Shown here: positions 9,926 to 19,482 of the stretch, piece by piece | Numbering within the stretch: position 1 is the first letter of the stretch | How the letters are laid out: the number at the start of each line of letters is the position of its first letter | NCBI GenBank assembly: GCA_963805295.1 | Contig: CAWDTW010000031.1 | Coordinates: forward strand, 167,165-231,164 | Source: Roseiarcus sp963805295 | Lineage (GTDB): Bacteria; Pseudomonadota; Alphaproteobacteria; Rhizobiales; Beijerinckiaceae | Direction of reading: 5' to 3' | DNA: 64,000 bases | Notes under the pieces: model-generated | Seen by the model: the letters and a program-made list of their open reading frames with translations, nothing else | What the model was told of the DNA's origin: nothing | Database searches by the model: none | Program-made: the position numbers and the translations under genes

Positions 9926-9982
9926 CGATGCGCGAGCCTCACTTCTTGTCTGCCGTCGGAACGGCGCCGAGCGTGGACATGG

Positions 9983-11461
9983 TCATCCGACGCTCCCCTC
10001 CAGGCTGATCGCGATCAGCTTCTGCGCTTCGACCGCAAATTCCATCGGCAGTTGCTGCAAGACGTCGCGGACAAATCCGTTGACGATGAGCGCGGTCGCC
10101 TCCTCAGCCGACAACCCTCGCTGCAGGCAATAGAAAAGCTGGTCGTCCGACACTTTGGAGGTTGTCGCCTCGTGTTCGATGACCGCTGAAGCGTTCTTGG
10201 CCTCGATGTAGGGTACCGTGTGGGCGCCGCATTCATTGCCGATCAGGAGCGAATTGCAGTTGGTGAAGTTGCGAGCGCCGGTCGCGAGCCTGTGCGCCGA
10301 AACCTGCCCTCGATAGGTATTCTGCGATTTTCCGGCCGACACGCCTTTCGATATGATTCGGCTCGTCGTGTTGCGGCCCAGGTGAATCATCTTGGTGCCG
10401 CTGTCGACCTGCTGGCGGCCGTTCGAAATGGCGATCGAATAGAATTCGCCGCGCGACGCCTCGCCGCGCAAAACGCAAGACGGGTATTTCCAGGTGATCG
10501 CGGAGCCCGTTTCCACTTGCGTCCACGAAATCTTCGATCGCGCGCCCCGGCAGTCTCCGCGTTTGGTGACGAAATTGTAGATGCCGCCCCGACCCTCCGA
10601 ATCGCCGGGGTACCAGTTCTGGACGGTCGAATACTTGATCTCGGCGTCCTCGAGCGCGACGAGTTCAACGACCGCGGCGTGGAGTTGATTTTCATCGCGC
10701 TTCGGCGCCGTGCATCCTTCGAGATAGCTGACGTAGGCGCCCTTGTCGGCGATGATCAGAGTGCGCTCGAACTGGCCGGTGTTCTTCTCATTGATGCGGA
10801 AGTAGGTGGACAACTCCATCGGGCAGCGGACGCCGGGCGGGACGTAAACGAACGAGCCGTCGGAGAATACCGCCGAATTGAGCGTTGCGTAAAAGTTGTC
10901 AGTGGCCGGGACGACAGTGCCGAGGTACCGCCGAACGAGATCGGGGTGGTTGCGGACGGCTTCCGAGAACGAGCAGAAAATGACGCCGGCCTTGGCGAGT
11001 TCGGCCTTAAAGGTCGTAGCGACCGACACCGAATTGAACACGGCGTCCACGGCTACTCGCGGCTTCTCGACTCCGGCGAGGACCTCCTGCTCGACCAGGG
11101 GAATCCCGAGCTTTGCGTAAGTACGCAGCAACTCTGGATCGACTTCGTCGAGGGATTTCGGCCCCGGCGACGTTTTCGGCGCCGCGAAATAGTGGATCTC
11201 CTGGAAGTCGATCGGCGGATATTCAACCCGAGCCCATTTCGGCTCTTCCATCGTCAGCCAACGGCGATACGCCTCAAGTCGCCAGGCAAGCAGCCACTCC
11301 GGTTCTTGCTTCTTCGCCGAAATGTAGTTGACAATACCCTCGTTGAGGCCCTTGGGGGCGACTTCGGATTCAATCGGGCTGACAAATCCGTACTTGTACG
11401 CCTCAACTTCGATCGAGCGAACGCGATCGACCGTCTCCTGGACAGCCGCCATAAGTGACAT
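9983..11461 (-). CDS. sufB: Fe-S scaffold subunit SufB
   Basis: A 492-residue scaffold protein, full length for the family. The core has GVRCPMELSTYFRIN, the YLEGCTAPKRDENQLHAAVVEL segment and a C-terminal ATTSKVSDDQLFYC region, all diagnostic of SufB. It is the first gene of the suf operon in this window. No iscR/rirA-type Rrf2 regulator precedes it; the neighbour upstream is ppx. An AT-rich stretch around 11610-11645 is the best promoter candidate. Confidence 0.95.
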   Translation of the reverse strand: MSLMAAVQETVDRVRSIEVEAYKYGFVSPIESEVAPKGLNEGIVNYISAKKQEPEWLLAWRLEAYRRWLTMEEPKWARVEYPPIDFQEIHYFAAPKTSPGPKSLDEVDPELLRTYAKLGIPLVEQEVLAGVEKPRVAVDAVFNSVSVATTFKAELAKAGVIFCSFSEAVRNHPDLVRRYLGTVVPATDNFYATLNSAVFSDGSFVYVPPGVRCPMELSTYFRINEKNTGQFERTLIIADKGAYVSYLEGCTAPKRDENQLHAAVVELVALEDAEIKYSTVQNWYPGDSEGRGGIYNFVTKRGDCRGARSKISWTQVETGSAITWKYPSCVLRGEASRGEFYSIAISNGRQQVDSGTKMIHLGRNTTSRIISKGVSAGKSQNTYRGQVSAHRLATGARNFTNCNSLLIGNECGAHTVPYIEAKNASAVIEHEATTSKVSDDQLFYCLQRGLSAEEATALIVNGFVRDVLQQLPMEFAVEAQKLIAISLEGSVG

Positions 11462-11599
11462 CTCCTCGCCTTGGCGGTTTCAAGGACCGCCGGTGGGGGT
11501 CTCCGTACGTCCTGCTCGAATGGCGTCGAGGCAGGACGCCCGCAATATGGGGCCTTCGCGCGGCTTTTGCAAATGAACCCTTCGTACCGCGCCGCAAAA

Positions 11600-11648
11600 A
11601 GCATTGGCGTGCGTATATTTAACATATATGACATGCTTATATTTCGCG
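11600..11648 (-). promoter_or_regulatory. AT-rich candidate promoter of the suf operon
   Basis: A short A/T-rich island (ATATTTAACATATATGAC and TGCTTATATTTC) stands out against the GC-rich background between ppx and sufB, about 150 bases ahead of the sufB start. Its position suits a regulated promoter for sufBCDST. I could not match it convincingly to an Irr, RirA or IscR box, so the regulator is open. Confidence 0.3.
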
Positions 11649-13159
11649 TCAAAGCGACGCCCGGATTTCCGGATCGCTGCCGATCAGCCGAGCGAATTGT
11701 CGCATGCGCGATTGCAGACGTTCGCCGTTGAGCGGAGCAAGCTCCGCCGGCAGCATCAATATCACATGTCCCTTCTCGCAAACCATCGGCGCGCGCCGCA
11801 GAACCCCTGGCATTGCGGCCGAAATGTTGTAGGCCACCCGCATCGCCGCGCCGATGATGCGCGCTCGATCGAGCTGACGCGCCGTCACCAGCGACCGCGA
11901 CTGGGGCGTGACGAAGTCTTCGTTTGAGAGGTGACGATAAGCGGCGGCGAGCGCAAGGAACGCGCGCGAGGGATGGTCGACCCCAATGAAGGCTGCATTG
12001 GCGACAAGGTCGTAAGCCTGAGCGCCGCGATAGTCAGGGTGGGCGCGCCAAGAAATGTCGGACAAAAGGCAAGCAGCGTGACGCAGACGCCGATCCTCCT
12101 CGTCTTCCTCGAGATGCGTGGACGCGAGCAGCCGGCCCGTCCAATCGAAGAGTTCCTCCCCGTGCGCAGGTGCGCGCGAGCGCAGCCGGTTGAACTCTCG
12201 CGCCGAAACGATGAGAGGGTCCTCCTCTTGCGTCTCCAGCGGAAGCTGCGAGTAGAGCATGCCCTCGCGAACTCCGAGCGCGGAGACGACGATCTCCTTC
12301 GGATTGGACAGCCGGATGATTTCCTCGAGTACGGCGGCGCCGTAGGCGAGAAGCGGCCGCCGGGCGGTCGACACCGATTCGATCGACATCAGCGCTTCGG
12401 CTTCGATCCGTTCGACGAGCCTGGCGAATTCAAGAGCGTCGCGCGACGGGATCACGTAATTGTGCATGACGTTCATCGGGTATTGACGCTGCCGCATATG
12501 CAGCCGCGCGAGCGCGCGCCAGGTTCCCCCGACCGCGTAGAACGTACGCCCTGGGAGGCCCTGCAAGAGTTTGACGTTCGAGAGCGTGTCGCGGACGATT
12601 TTCGCCGCCTTTTTCGGCGACCTCTCAGAAAGGTCCATCAGCGAAAGTCCGCCGAGCGCCAGGGTCAGTCCTGGTCCGGCGTCGCCGTCCCTCACGTCGG
12701 TCAATTCGAGCGACCCGCCGCCCAAATCGCCGACGACGCCGTCCGCTCTATGAATGGAGCTCACCACCCCGAGCGCCGAAAGCTTGGCTTCCTGTTGGCC
12801 GCTGAGCAACTCGATCTTGCATCCGATCGCGCGCTCGGCAAGGGCGAGGAATTGCGGGCCGTTCGCAGCGTCGCGAACGGCCGCGGTGGCCACGCTGCGA
12901 ACATCGCCGATCCGCATGGTGTCACAGAGAACGCGAAATCTCTTGCAGCGCGGCGAGCGCCTTGGCGACGGCGTCGTCGGGCAACAGCCCCGTCGTGGCC
13001 ACGCCCCTCCCTAGACCACATAGCGCCTTTTCGTTGAAGGTCGGGGTCGGAGCGCGCGAGTGCGATTCTGTACGCAACGAGCCGAACGGAATTTGAACCG
13101 ATATCGACAATCGCCACCGGCATGCCGGGCAATCGGCCTTGCGCTGGACTGTCCGACAT
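11649..13159 (-). pseudogene. ppx: Exopolyphosphatase Ppx/GppA family, two frameshifts
   Basis: The protein is spread over three frames. The N-terminus from the ATG at 13159 has the ASKHA motif AIVDIGSNSVRLVAY. Then NEKALCGLGRGVATTGLL lies in a second frame. The rest, with the second phosphate-binding motif GVVGDLGGGSLELTDV, lies in a third frame ending at 11649. One extra base near 13051-13060 and one near 12939-12945 restore a continuous protein of about 500 residues with the expected RFRVLCDTMRIGDVRSVATAA join. The enzyme releases phosphate from polyphosphate or pppGpp. It follows ppk on the same strand. Confidence 0.85.
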
Positions 13160-13174
13160 TGTGAACCCTGCTGG

Positions 13175-13200
13175 AAAAGGCCGCCTTGACGAGGCGGCCG
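13175..13200 (-). terminator. Hairpin between ppk and ppx
   Basis: Perfect 7-base arms GGCCGCC and GGCGGCC enclose a 7-base loop, followed on the minus strand by a short TTTT run. It lies after the ppk stop and before the ppx start, so it could end or attenuate the ppk transcript ahead of ppx. The weak U-tract makes complete termination uncertain. Confidence 0.55.
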
Positions 13201-13204
13201 TTTA

Positions 13205-15403
13205 TCAGGCGCGCCTCGGTAACGCCATGGGAAAGGATTCGGTCAGCGCCTTGCCACGCCCCGAAAGGCTCGGGTTCGTCTGAAAATACTTGTGAGCGTT
13301 GAACGGTTCTTCGCCCTCGGCCGGGACGATCCGCTCGCTCGAACCGTCCGGCAAGATCCGGAAGCTCTGCTCATTGTCCATCAGATTGGCTTCCATGATC
13401 TGATCGAGCACATGTTCATGCACCGTGGGATTGAGCAGCGGAACGAGGGCCTCGACGCGTCGATCGAGATTGCGTTGCATCAGGTCCGCTGACGAAATGA
13501 ACACTCGCGCCTTAGGGTGCGGCAGTCCATGGCCGGCGCCGAACGCGTAGATGCGCGCGTGCTCCAGGAACCGTCCGACAATCGATTTCACGCGAATATT
13601 GTCTGATAGCCCCGGCACGCCCGGCCGAAGACAGCAGATGCCGCGAATGACCAAGTCGATCTGAACTCCGGAGCGGCTCGCCGCATAGAGCGCGTCGATG
13701 ATCTCCGGATCGACCAGCGCATTGCATTTCATCCAGATTTGCGCCGGCTTGCCCAGCGCCGCATGGTCAATCTCGTCCGCGATGTTGCGCAGGAGCGTCT
13801 TCTTCAGCGTAATCGGCGAAATGGACATCTGCTCGAGCCCGTCCGGCTCGGCGTAGCCGGTGGTGAAATTGAAGATCCGAGCCACGTCCCGGCCAATCGC
13901 CGGTTCAGCCGTGAAAAGTGAAATGTCGGTGTAAATCTTCGCCGTCACGGGATGATAGTTGCCGGTCCCAAGATGGCAGTAATTGACCAGCGTTCCGCCT
14001 TCACGGCGCACAACCATCGACAGTTTGGCGTGGGTTTTTAGCTCGATAAATCCATAGACCACTTGGGCCCCGGCGCGCTCGAGGTCACGCGCCCAACGAA
14101 TGTTCGCTTCCTCGTCGAAGCGAGCCTTGAGCTCGATCAGCGCTGTCACAGACTTTCCGGACTCCGCAGCCTCAACAAGAGCGCGAACGATCGGGCTGTC
14201 GGCGGAGGTACGATAAAGCGTCTGCTTGATCGCCACGACGCTGGGATCGCGCGCCGCCTGATTGAGGAACTGAACTACGACATCGAAGGTCTCATAGGGA
14301 TGATGGACCACGAGGTCTTTCTGCCGGATCGCTGCGAAAGAGTCGCCTCCGTGTTCCTTCACGCGCTCTGGGAATCTTGGATTGTATGGAGGAAACTTCA
14401 GCTCCGGCCGATCGATCGCCACCAGTTGCGAGAGTTCATCCAGAGCCAGCATCCCCTCGATCAGCACGATGCCGGACGGAACGACGTCGACGTCTCCGGC
14501 CACGAAAATGCGCAGAGATTCCGGCATGCTGGCTTCGATCTCCAGCCGTATGACCGAGCCGCGTCGGCGCCGTTTGAGCGCGCTTTCGTAAAGGCGAACG
14601 AGGTCTTCCGCCTCCTCCTCGACTTCGATGTCGCTGTCGCGGATGACTCGAAAGGCGCCTTCGCCCAGCACTTCATAACCTGGGAACAGCAGGCCAATGA
14701 ACGCGACGATCAGGCGGTCGAGCGTCACAAATCGAGCGATCCCGCCGAGCGGACCGTCGGGCAGCCGCACGAAACGCTCGACGCTGCCTGGAATGCGCAC
14801 GAGGGCGCTCATCGTTCGACCGTCCTGCGGATTGAGCAGTTCGAGCGCCAACGTGAATCCGAGATTGGGGATGAAGGGAAACGGGTGCGCGGGGTCGACG
14901 GCCAGCGGCGTCAGGATCGGGAAGACATGCTGAAGAAAGTGCTCCTGCAACCAATCCCGTTCCCGGCGTGTCAGATCGGCGACGTCGAGGATGACGATGC
15001 CGCTCGATGCGAGTTCCGACCTTAAGGCGCGCCACCTCGCCTGCTGCGACACAACCAGGGAGGCCACGCGTTCGCTGATGCGCTCGAGTTGCTCGGCTGG
15101 CGTTCGACCGTCGTCAGAGACTTCCGCGACGCCTGACAGGACCTGGCCGACCAAGCCGGCCACGCGGACCATGAAGAACTCGTCGAGGTTGTTCGCCGAG
15201 ATTGAAAGGAACCGAAGGCGTTCGAGGAGCGGATGACTCGGGTTCGCCGCCTCCTCCAGCACGCGCCGATTGAATTCCAACCACGACAGTTCACGATTGA
15301 TAAATCTTTCAGGCGAGGACAACAGCGGCGAGGGTCCCGCGTCCTCTGATATCAACTCGATCGTGTCAGGCTCGAAATCCTTCTTCGCAACGCGACGCGC
15401 CAC
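13205..15403 (-). CDS. ppk: Polyphosphate kinase 1
   Basis: A 732-residue PPK1, which makes inorganic polyphosphate from ATP. The N-terminal domain begins with FINRELSWLEFNRRVLEEA. The catalytic His region HLGTGNYHPVTAKIY is near residue 475, and the second phospholipase-D-like half has HPKARVFISSADLMQRNLDRR. I prefer the GTG at 15403, preceded by a GGGAGA, over the upstream ATG at 15472, because the extra 23 residues are not conserved in character. It lies downstream of purN and upstream of ppx, pairing polyphosphate synthesis and breakdown. Confidence 0.93.
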   Translation of the reverse strand: MARRVAKKDFEPDTIELISEDAGPSPLLSSPERFINRELSWLEFNRRVLEEAANPSHPLLERLRFLSISANNLDEFFMVRVAGLVGQVLSGVAEVSDDGRTPAEQLERISERVASLVVSQQARWRALRSELASSGIVILDVADLTRRERDWLQEHFLQHVFPILTPLAVDPAHPFPFIPNLGFTLALELLNPQDGRTMSALVRIPGSVERFVRLPDGPLGGIARFVTLDRLIVAFIGLLFPGYEVLGEGAFRVIRDSDIEVEEEAEDLVRLYESALKRRRRGSVIRLEIEASMPESLRIFVAGDVDVVPSGIVLIEGMLALDELSQLVAIDRPELKFPPYNPRFPERVKEHGGDSFAAIRQKDLVVHHPYETFDVVVQFLNQAARDPSVVAIKQTLYRTSADSPIVRALVEAAESGKSVTALIELKARFDEEANIRWARDLERAGAQVVYGFIELKTHAKLSMVVRREGGTLVNYCHLGTGNYHPVTAKIYTDISLFTAEPAIGRDVARIFNFTTGYAEPDGLEQMSISPITLKKTLLRNIADEIDHAALGKPAQIWMKCNALVDPEIIDALYAASRSGVQIDLVIRGICCLRPGVPGLSDNIRVKSIVGRFLEHARIYAFGAGHGLPHPKARVFISSADLMQRNLDRRVEALVPLLNPTVHEHVLDQIMEANLMDNEQSFRILPDGSSERIVPAEGEEPFNAHKYFQTNPSLSGRGKALTESFPMALPRRA

Positions 15404-15478
15404 GCAAATCTCCCTGTTCGAACCGTCATGAGTTTGAAACAATTTCCGCGCCGCGCCAAGCGCGACTGCCAAGCGCGA

Positions 15479-16081
15479 CTAAAGGGCGGGCGCGCCGGCT
15501 GTGCGCCGCGCGCGGGCGACGGCGTCCAACGCCAGCGGATAAAGACGGTGCTCCTCGACCAGAACGCGCGCGGCCAGCGTTTCGGCGTCGTCGCCGGGAA
15601 GAACGGGCACGCGCGCCTGGGCGATGATCGGTCCTGCGTCGAGCTCGGCCGAAACGTAATGGACCGTGCATCCGTGTTCGGCGCGCCCCTCGGCGAGGGC
15701 GCGTTCATGAGTACGAAGGCCGCGCAGGTCCGGCAGCAGCGAGGGGTGAATGTTGAGAATTCGTCCCTCCCACCGCCCGACGAAATCCCCGCTCAATATG
15801 CGCATGAACCCGGCGAGGCAGATAAGTTCAACGCCCGCGGCGCGAAGACGCGCGTCGAGCGCCGCCTCAAAAGCCGACTTGTCGGGAAGCCTTTGAAAGT
15901 TGATCGCCTCAGCGGCGAGGCCGGCCTCGCGGGCGACTGCGAGCCCCGCCGCCTGTGGCCTGTCGGACAGGACAAGCGCAATCTCAGCAGCGAAGTCCGG
16001 CCTACGCGCCGCCGCGATCAGTGCCTTCATGTTGGATCCGCGGCCGGAGATCAGAATCGCCGTTCGCGTCCGCGCGGTCAT
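15479..16081 (-). CDS. purN: Phosphoribosylglycinamide formyltransferase
   Basis: A 200-residue enzyme of de novo purine synthesis that formylates GAR with 10-formyl-tetrahydrofolate. It has the N-terminal ISGRGSNMKALI phosphate-binding loop and the HPSLLPDLRGLRTHERAL segment with the catalytic His, then GCTVHYVSAELDAGPII. The start ATG at 16081 overlaps the purM stop by 4 bases, the usual purMN coupling. Confidence 0.95.
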   Translation of the reverse strand: MTARTRTAILISGRGSNMKALIAAARRPDFAAEIALVLSDRPQAAGLAVAREAGLAAEAINFQRLPDKSAFEAALDARLRAAGVELICLAGFMRILSGDFVGRWEGRILNIHPSLLPDLRGLRTHERALAEGRAEHGCTVHYVSAELDAGPIIAQARVPVLPGDDAETLAARVLVEEHRLYPLALDAVARARRTAGAPAL

Positions 16082-17142
16082 ACGGCAAGCCGCCCATGGG
16101 TCACGATGCGCGGACCGCGCGACGGAGCGAGCCGGCCGATCAGGGTCGGCGACAAGCCGGCGCGTTCGAGCGCGTCTTTCGCCTCCTCTGCCCGGTCAGC
16201 GGAGACGAAAGCCGACATACCGAAACCGCAGTTGAACGTGCGCAGCATTTCGTCCTCCGCGATCCCGCCTGTCGCCGCCAGCCAAGAAAAGACCGGCGGC
16301 GGCGCAAAAGCGTCGAGATCGAGCGAAACGGCGAGGTTGTCCGTCAGCACCCGCGGCAAATTGTCAGGGTAGCCGCCGCCGGTGACATGGGCGAGAGCCA
16401 AGATGCTTTGCGTCTGCGAAAGGACCTGGAGCAGCGGCCGCACATAGAGCCGCGTCGGAGTCAACAGCGCGGCCGCGAGAGAACGCGACGGGTCGAAGGG
16501 CGCGGGCGCATCCCACCCGAGCCCGGAGCGCGCGACGACGCGCCGCACCAGAGAAAAACCGTTGGAGTGCAGGCCGGACGAAGGCAGACCGAAGACGGCG
16601 TCGCCCACCTTGAGCCCGCCTCGCGGCAGCAGCGTCCCTCGCTCGGCGGCCCCAACGGCGAAACCCGCGAGATCAAAGTCGCCAGGCGCGTAAAGCCCCG
16701 GCATCTCAGCCGTTTCGCCGCCGATCAACGCGCAGCCGGATTGCGCGCATCCCTCAGCAATGCCTCTGACGACTGTGGCTGCGATGTCCTCGTCGAGTTT
16801 GCCGGAGGCAAAATAATCCAAAAACAAAAGCGGCTCCGCGCCCTGGACGGCGATGTCGTTGACGCACATCGCCACTAGGTCAATTCCGATCGTATCGTAG
16901 ATGCCGCTCTCGATCGCGATCTTCACCTTGGTGCCGACGCCATCATTCGCCGCGACCAGGATTGGATCGACGAATCCAGCCGCCTTCAGATCAAAAAGGC
17001 CGCCAAAGCTGCCCAGTTCCGCATCGGCCCCCGGTCGACGCGTCGCTCGCGCCATCGGTTTGATCCGGTCCACGAGTCGGTTGCCGACATCGATGTCGAC
17101 GCCGGCCTCGGCGTAGGTCAGCGGCTTTCGGCTGTCGGGCAT
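16078..17142 (-). CDS. purM: Phosphoribosylformylglycinamidine cyclo-ligase
   Basis: A 354-residue AIR synthetase of purine synthesis. The N-terminus LTYAEAGVDIDVGNRLVDRIKP, the DGVGTKVKIA motif, ALIGGETAEMPG and the C-terminal NCGFGM segment are all diagnostic. The frame is open to 17244, but the ATG at 17142 begins MPDSRKPLTYAEAG, the normal family start. It is the first gene of purMN, divergent from the phosphatidyltransferase gene across 239 bases. Confidence 0.95.
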   Translation of the reverse strand: MPDSRKPLTYAEAGVDIDVGNRLVDRIKPMARATRRPGADAELGSFGGLFDLKAAGFVDPILVAANDGVGTKVKIAIESGIYDTIGIDLVAMCVNDIAVQGAEPLLFLDYFASGKLDEDIAATVVRGIAEGCAQSGCALIGGETAEMPGLYAPGDFDLAGFAVGAAERGTLLPRGGLKVGDAVFGLPSSGLHSNGFSLVRRVVARSGLGWDAPAPFDPSRSLAAALLTPTRLYVRPLLQVLSQTQSILALAHVTGGGYPDNLPRVLTDNLAVSLDLDAFAPPPVFSWLAATGGIAEDEMLRTFNCGFGMSAFVSADRAEEAKDALERAGLSPTLIGRLAPSRGPRIVTHGRLAV

Positions 17143-17381
17143 TGCGGCTCCGGGGACAGAGTTTGCGAACGGGGGTAATTGGTCGTCAGGACGCGCGCAA
17201 GGGCCATGCTCCGCGCGTCGGTTTCCCAAGGCGCGTCCAATCATGTTAGCGTCGCGGGGCCGTCGACTGGCGCTGGAATGCGGGGTTCGAACGATCGCGC
17301 AAGGAAGCAGGACATTGTCCTAGGCGCCCAACTTCAACTCGATACGGCCTGGGGCTGAGATGCTGGGGACGTCAGTACTTA

Positions 17382-17933
17382 ATGAATATTTCTCAGCTCC
17401 TCATCAATATCCCTAATCTTATTACATTGGCGCGAATGCTGATGACCCCTTTGGCGGTCTCAATGATAGTTTCACAGCGATTCCTCCCAGCGTTCCTGAT
17501 CTTTCTCCTTGCCGGCGTTTCTGACGCAATCGATGGCTTTATCGCCAGGAATTTCAATCTTCGCACGGAACTGGGAGCCTATCTCGACCCGCTCGCGGAC
17601 AAGGCGCTGCTGATTTCCATTTATGTGTCGCTCGCCATTTATGCGGGATTGCCTGCTTGGCTCGCCATCGCCGTCGTTTCGCGCGACGTCATGATCCTCA
17701 TGGCTGTCGTTGTGTCTTTGTTGATGGACAAGCCGGTCGAAATTCGACCGGTATGGGAATCGAAGATCAACACGGTGGCTCAGATCGCCTTGGCTGGGTT
17801 TGCGCTCGGCGTGCGCGCCTATGGGATCAATCCTCATCCCGTTCAAACCTATCTCGAATGGGCCGTCGCCGCGACGACCCTGGGCTCGGGCGGAGTCTAT
17901 GTCGCCCACTGGCTCGACCACATGACCCGGTAG
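17382..17933 (+). CDS. CDP-alcohol phosphatidyltransferase family protein
   Basis: A 183-residue integral membrane enzyme with several hydrophobic segments. It has the family signature D-G-x2-A-R-x8-G-x3-D-x3-D in DAIDGFIARNFNLRTELG...LDPLADK near residues 47-73. Such enzymes condense a CDP-linked lipid with an alcohol, as in phosphatidylglycerophosphate or cardiolipin synthesis; the acceptor cannot be told here. It is followed after 9 bases by a VOC gene, then the AI-2E permease and the DnaA-like gene, all on the plus strand. Confidence 0.88.
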   Translation: MNISQLLINIPNLITLARMLMTPLAVSMIVSQRFLPAFLIFLLAGVSDAIDGFIARNFNLRTELGAYLDPLADKALLISIYVSLAIYAGLPAWLAIAVVSRDVMILMAVVVSLLMDKPVEIRPVWESKINTVAQIALAGFALGVRAYGINPHPVQTYLEWAVAATTLGSGGVYVAHWLDHMTR

Positions 17934-17942
17934 GGGCCGGCC

Positions 17943-18362
17943 GTGATCCAAAGTCTCGCCGCCCTCGCCTGTCTTGTTCCCGGCTACGACGAGCGCATAG
18001 CCTTTTTCCACGACGCGCTTGGGTTTGTCGCTTTGGAAGACGTTCATCTTGGTCCAAACGAGCGCCGGATCTTGGCGGCGCCGGAGGGAGGCGCGCCGGC
18101 AACGATCGTTCTGGCGGTTCCGAGCGACGAACAAGAGCGCGCGAGAATCGGCGATGAGAATGGAGGATGGGTGGGCTATTTCCTCCTCACCTTCCTTCTC
18201 ACCGCTGACTTCCTGAGAGATTATGGGGCGCTGCGCTCAGAGGTGAGCTTTGCTGAGGCGCCGCGTTGCGAGTCCCGCGGTCAGCCCGCAGTTTTCGTCG
18301 ATCCCTGGAGCGACAAATGGAACCTGTCGCACGCGACGGGCGGCAATGGAGACGTCCGATGA
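17943..18362 (+). CDS. VOC-superfamily (glyoxalase-like) protein
   Basis: A 139-residue protein read from a GTG at 17943. The first half reads like a VOC beta-alpha-beta-beta-beta module (YDERIAFFHDALGF, then ILAAPEGG), and the C-terminus ends FVDPWSDKWNLSH, as in glyoxalase/bleomycin-resistance proteins where the last strand carries a metal ligand. The substrate is unknown. Its 3' end overlaps the likely start of the permease gene. Confidence 0.65.
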   Translation: MIQSLAALACLVPGYDERIAFFHDALGFVALEDVHLGPNERRILAAPEGGAPATIVLAVPSDEQERARIGDENGGWVGYFLLTFLLTADFLRDYGALRSEVSFAEAPRCESRGQPAVFVDPWSDKWNLSHATGGNGDVR

Positions 18363-19482
18363 GTACGACGCCGTGAGTCTAGAGCGCCAGGTCCTGTTCT
18401 GGGCCGCGATCATGGCGGCCCTCCTGTACGCCCTGCATTTGCTCGGCTCGACGGTAACTCCATTCGCCGCTGGTATCATGCTCGGCTACCTCCTCGACCC
18501 CGTGGTCTGCAGAATGGAGAAGCTCGGGTTGAATCGGCTGGGCGCTTCTGTGCTTATTCTCGTTCTTTTCGTCGCGGTCTTTGTCCTCCTCCTCGTCGTC
18601 GTTGCGCCAGTCCTGGGTAATCAGCTCGTGACGTTTGCGCAGCGTCTGCCCGGTTACGCGATGCGCTTGCAAACGCTGGCGGTCGACGAAGGCAATGCTC
18701 TGATTGAAAAATATGGAGGCGGATGGCTGGGCTCCTTGGGGCTCCAAGAACAACTTTCGAGCGCACAAATTCAGAAGTCGATCGGCGACTTTGTCGCGCA
18801 AGGCGCGCAATGGCTCGTCAACGCGATGAAGTCTCTGGTTTCGGGCGGGGCGGCAGTTTTCAATTTCCTCTCGCTGTTGATCATTACGCCGGTCGTGGCG
18901 TTTTACATCCTGATCGATTGGAACCGAATGATCGCAGAGATCGACAGCTGGCTTCCGCTCGATCATCGCGACCGCTTGCGGACGATCGCCATGGAAATCG
19001 ATCAGGCGCTGGCGGGCTTCATCCGCGGCCAATCCCTGGTCTGTCTGTTTCTCGGTCTGTGGTATGGTCTCGGCTTGATGCTGATCGGCCTCGATTTCGG
19101 TTTCCTGATCGGCGTAATCGCCGGGCTGTTGAGCTTTGTGCCGTATGTCGGGTCGTTGACGGCCCTGGTCCTGTCGGTCGGCGTCGCCCTCGTTCAGGGC
19201 TGGCCCAATCTGAAGCTGTTCCTGATGGCGCTGGGGGTCGTCGTTTGCGGTCAGTTCCTCGAGGGCTATGTCATTTCGCCGAAGCTGGTCGGCAAATCGA
19301 TCGGCCTGCATCCGGTGTGGCTGATGTTCTCGCTGCTGGCTTTCGGTCAATTGTTCGGGTTCGTCGGCCTTGTCGTCGCCGTTCCAACCGCTGCGGCGAT
19401 CGGCGTTCTCGTCCGTCACCTCATCGCCCTTTACCTTTCGAGCCCGTTCTATCGGGGCAATTCGGCCGCGGAGGAACAATGA
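18346..19482 (+). CDS. AI-2E family membrane transporter
   Basis: A 378-residue membrane protein of the AI-2 exporter superfamily. It has an N-terminal hairpin of two membrane segments, a soluble middle part, then clustered C-terminal helices including the conserved LLSFVPYVGSLTALVLSVGVAL and a GYVISPKLVGKSIGLHP loop. I chose the ATG at 18346 (METSDEYDAVS) because the upstream frame overlaps the VOC gene in another register. The transported substrate is not known. The stop overlaps the next gene's start (ATGA). Confidence 0.85.
   Translation: METSDEYDAVSLERQVLFWAAIMAALLYALHLLGSTVTPFAAGIMLGYLLDPVVCRMEKLGLNRLGASVLILVLFVAVFVLLLVVVAPVLGNQLVTFAQRLPGYAMRLQTLAVDEGNALIEKYGGGWLGSLGLQEQLSSAQIQKSIGDFVAQGAQWLVNAMKSLVSGGAAVFNFLSLLIITPVVAFYILIDWNRMIAEIDSWLPLDHRDRLRTIAMEIDQALAGFIRGQSLVCLFLGLWYGLGLMLIGLDFGFLIGVIAGLLSFVPYVGSLTALVLSVGVALVQGWPNLKLFLMALGVVVCGQFLEGYVISPKLVGKSIGLHPVWLMFSLLAFGQLFGFVGLVVAVPTAAAIGVLVRHLIALYLSSPFYRGNSAAEEQ

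Noticed and set aside
14063..15025. A 320-residue plus-strand frame
   Set aside because: Antisense to ppk, which has full conserved motifs.
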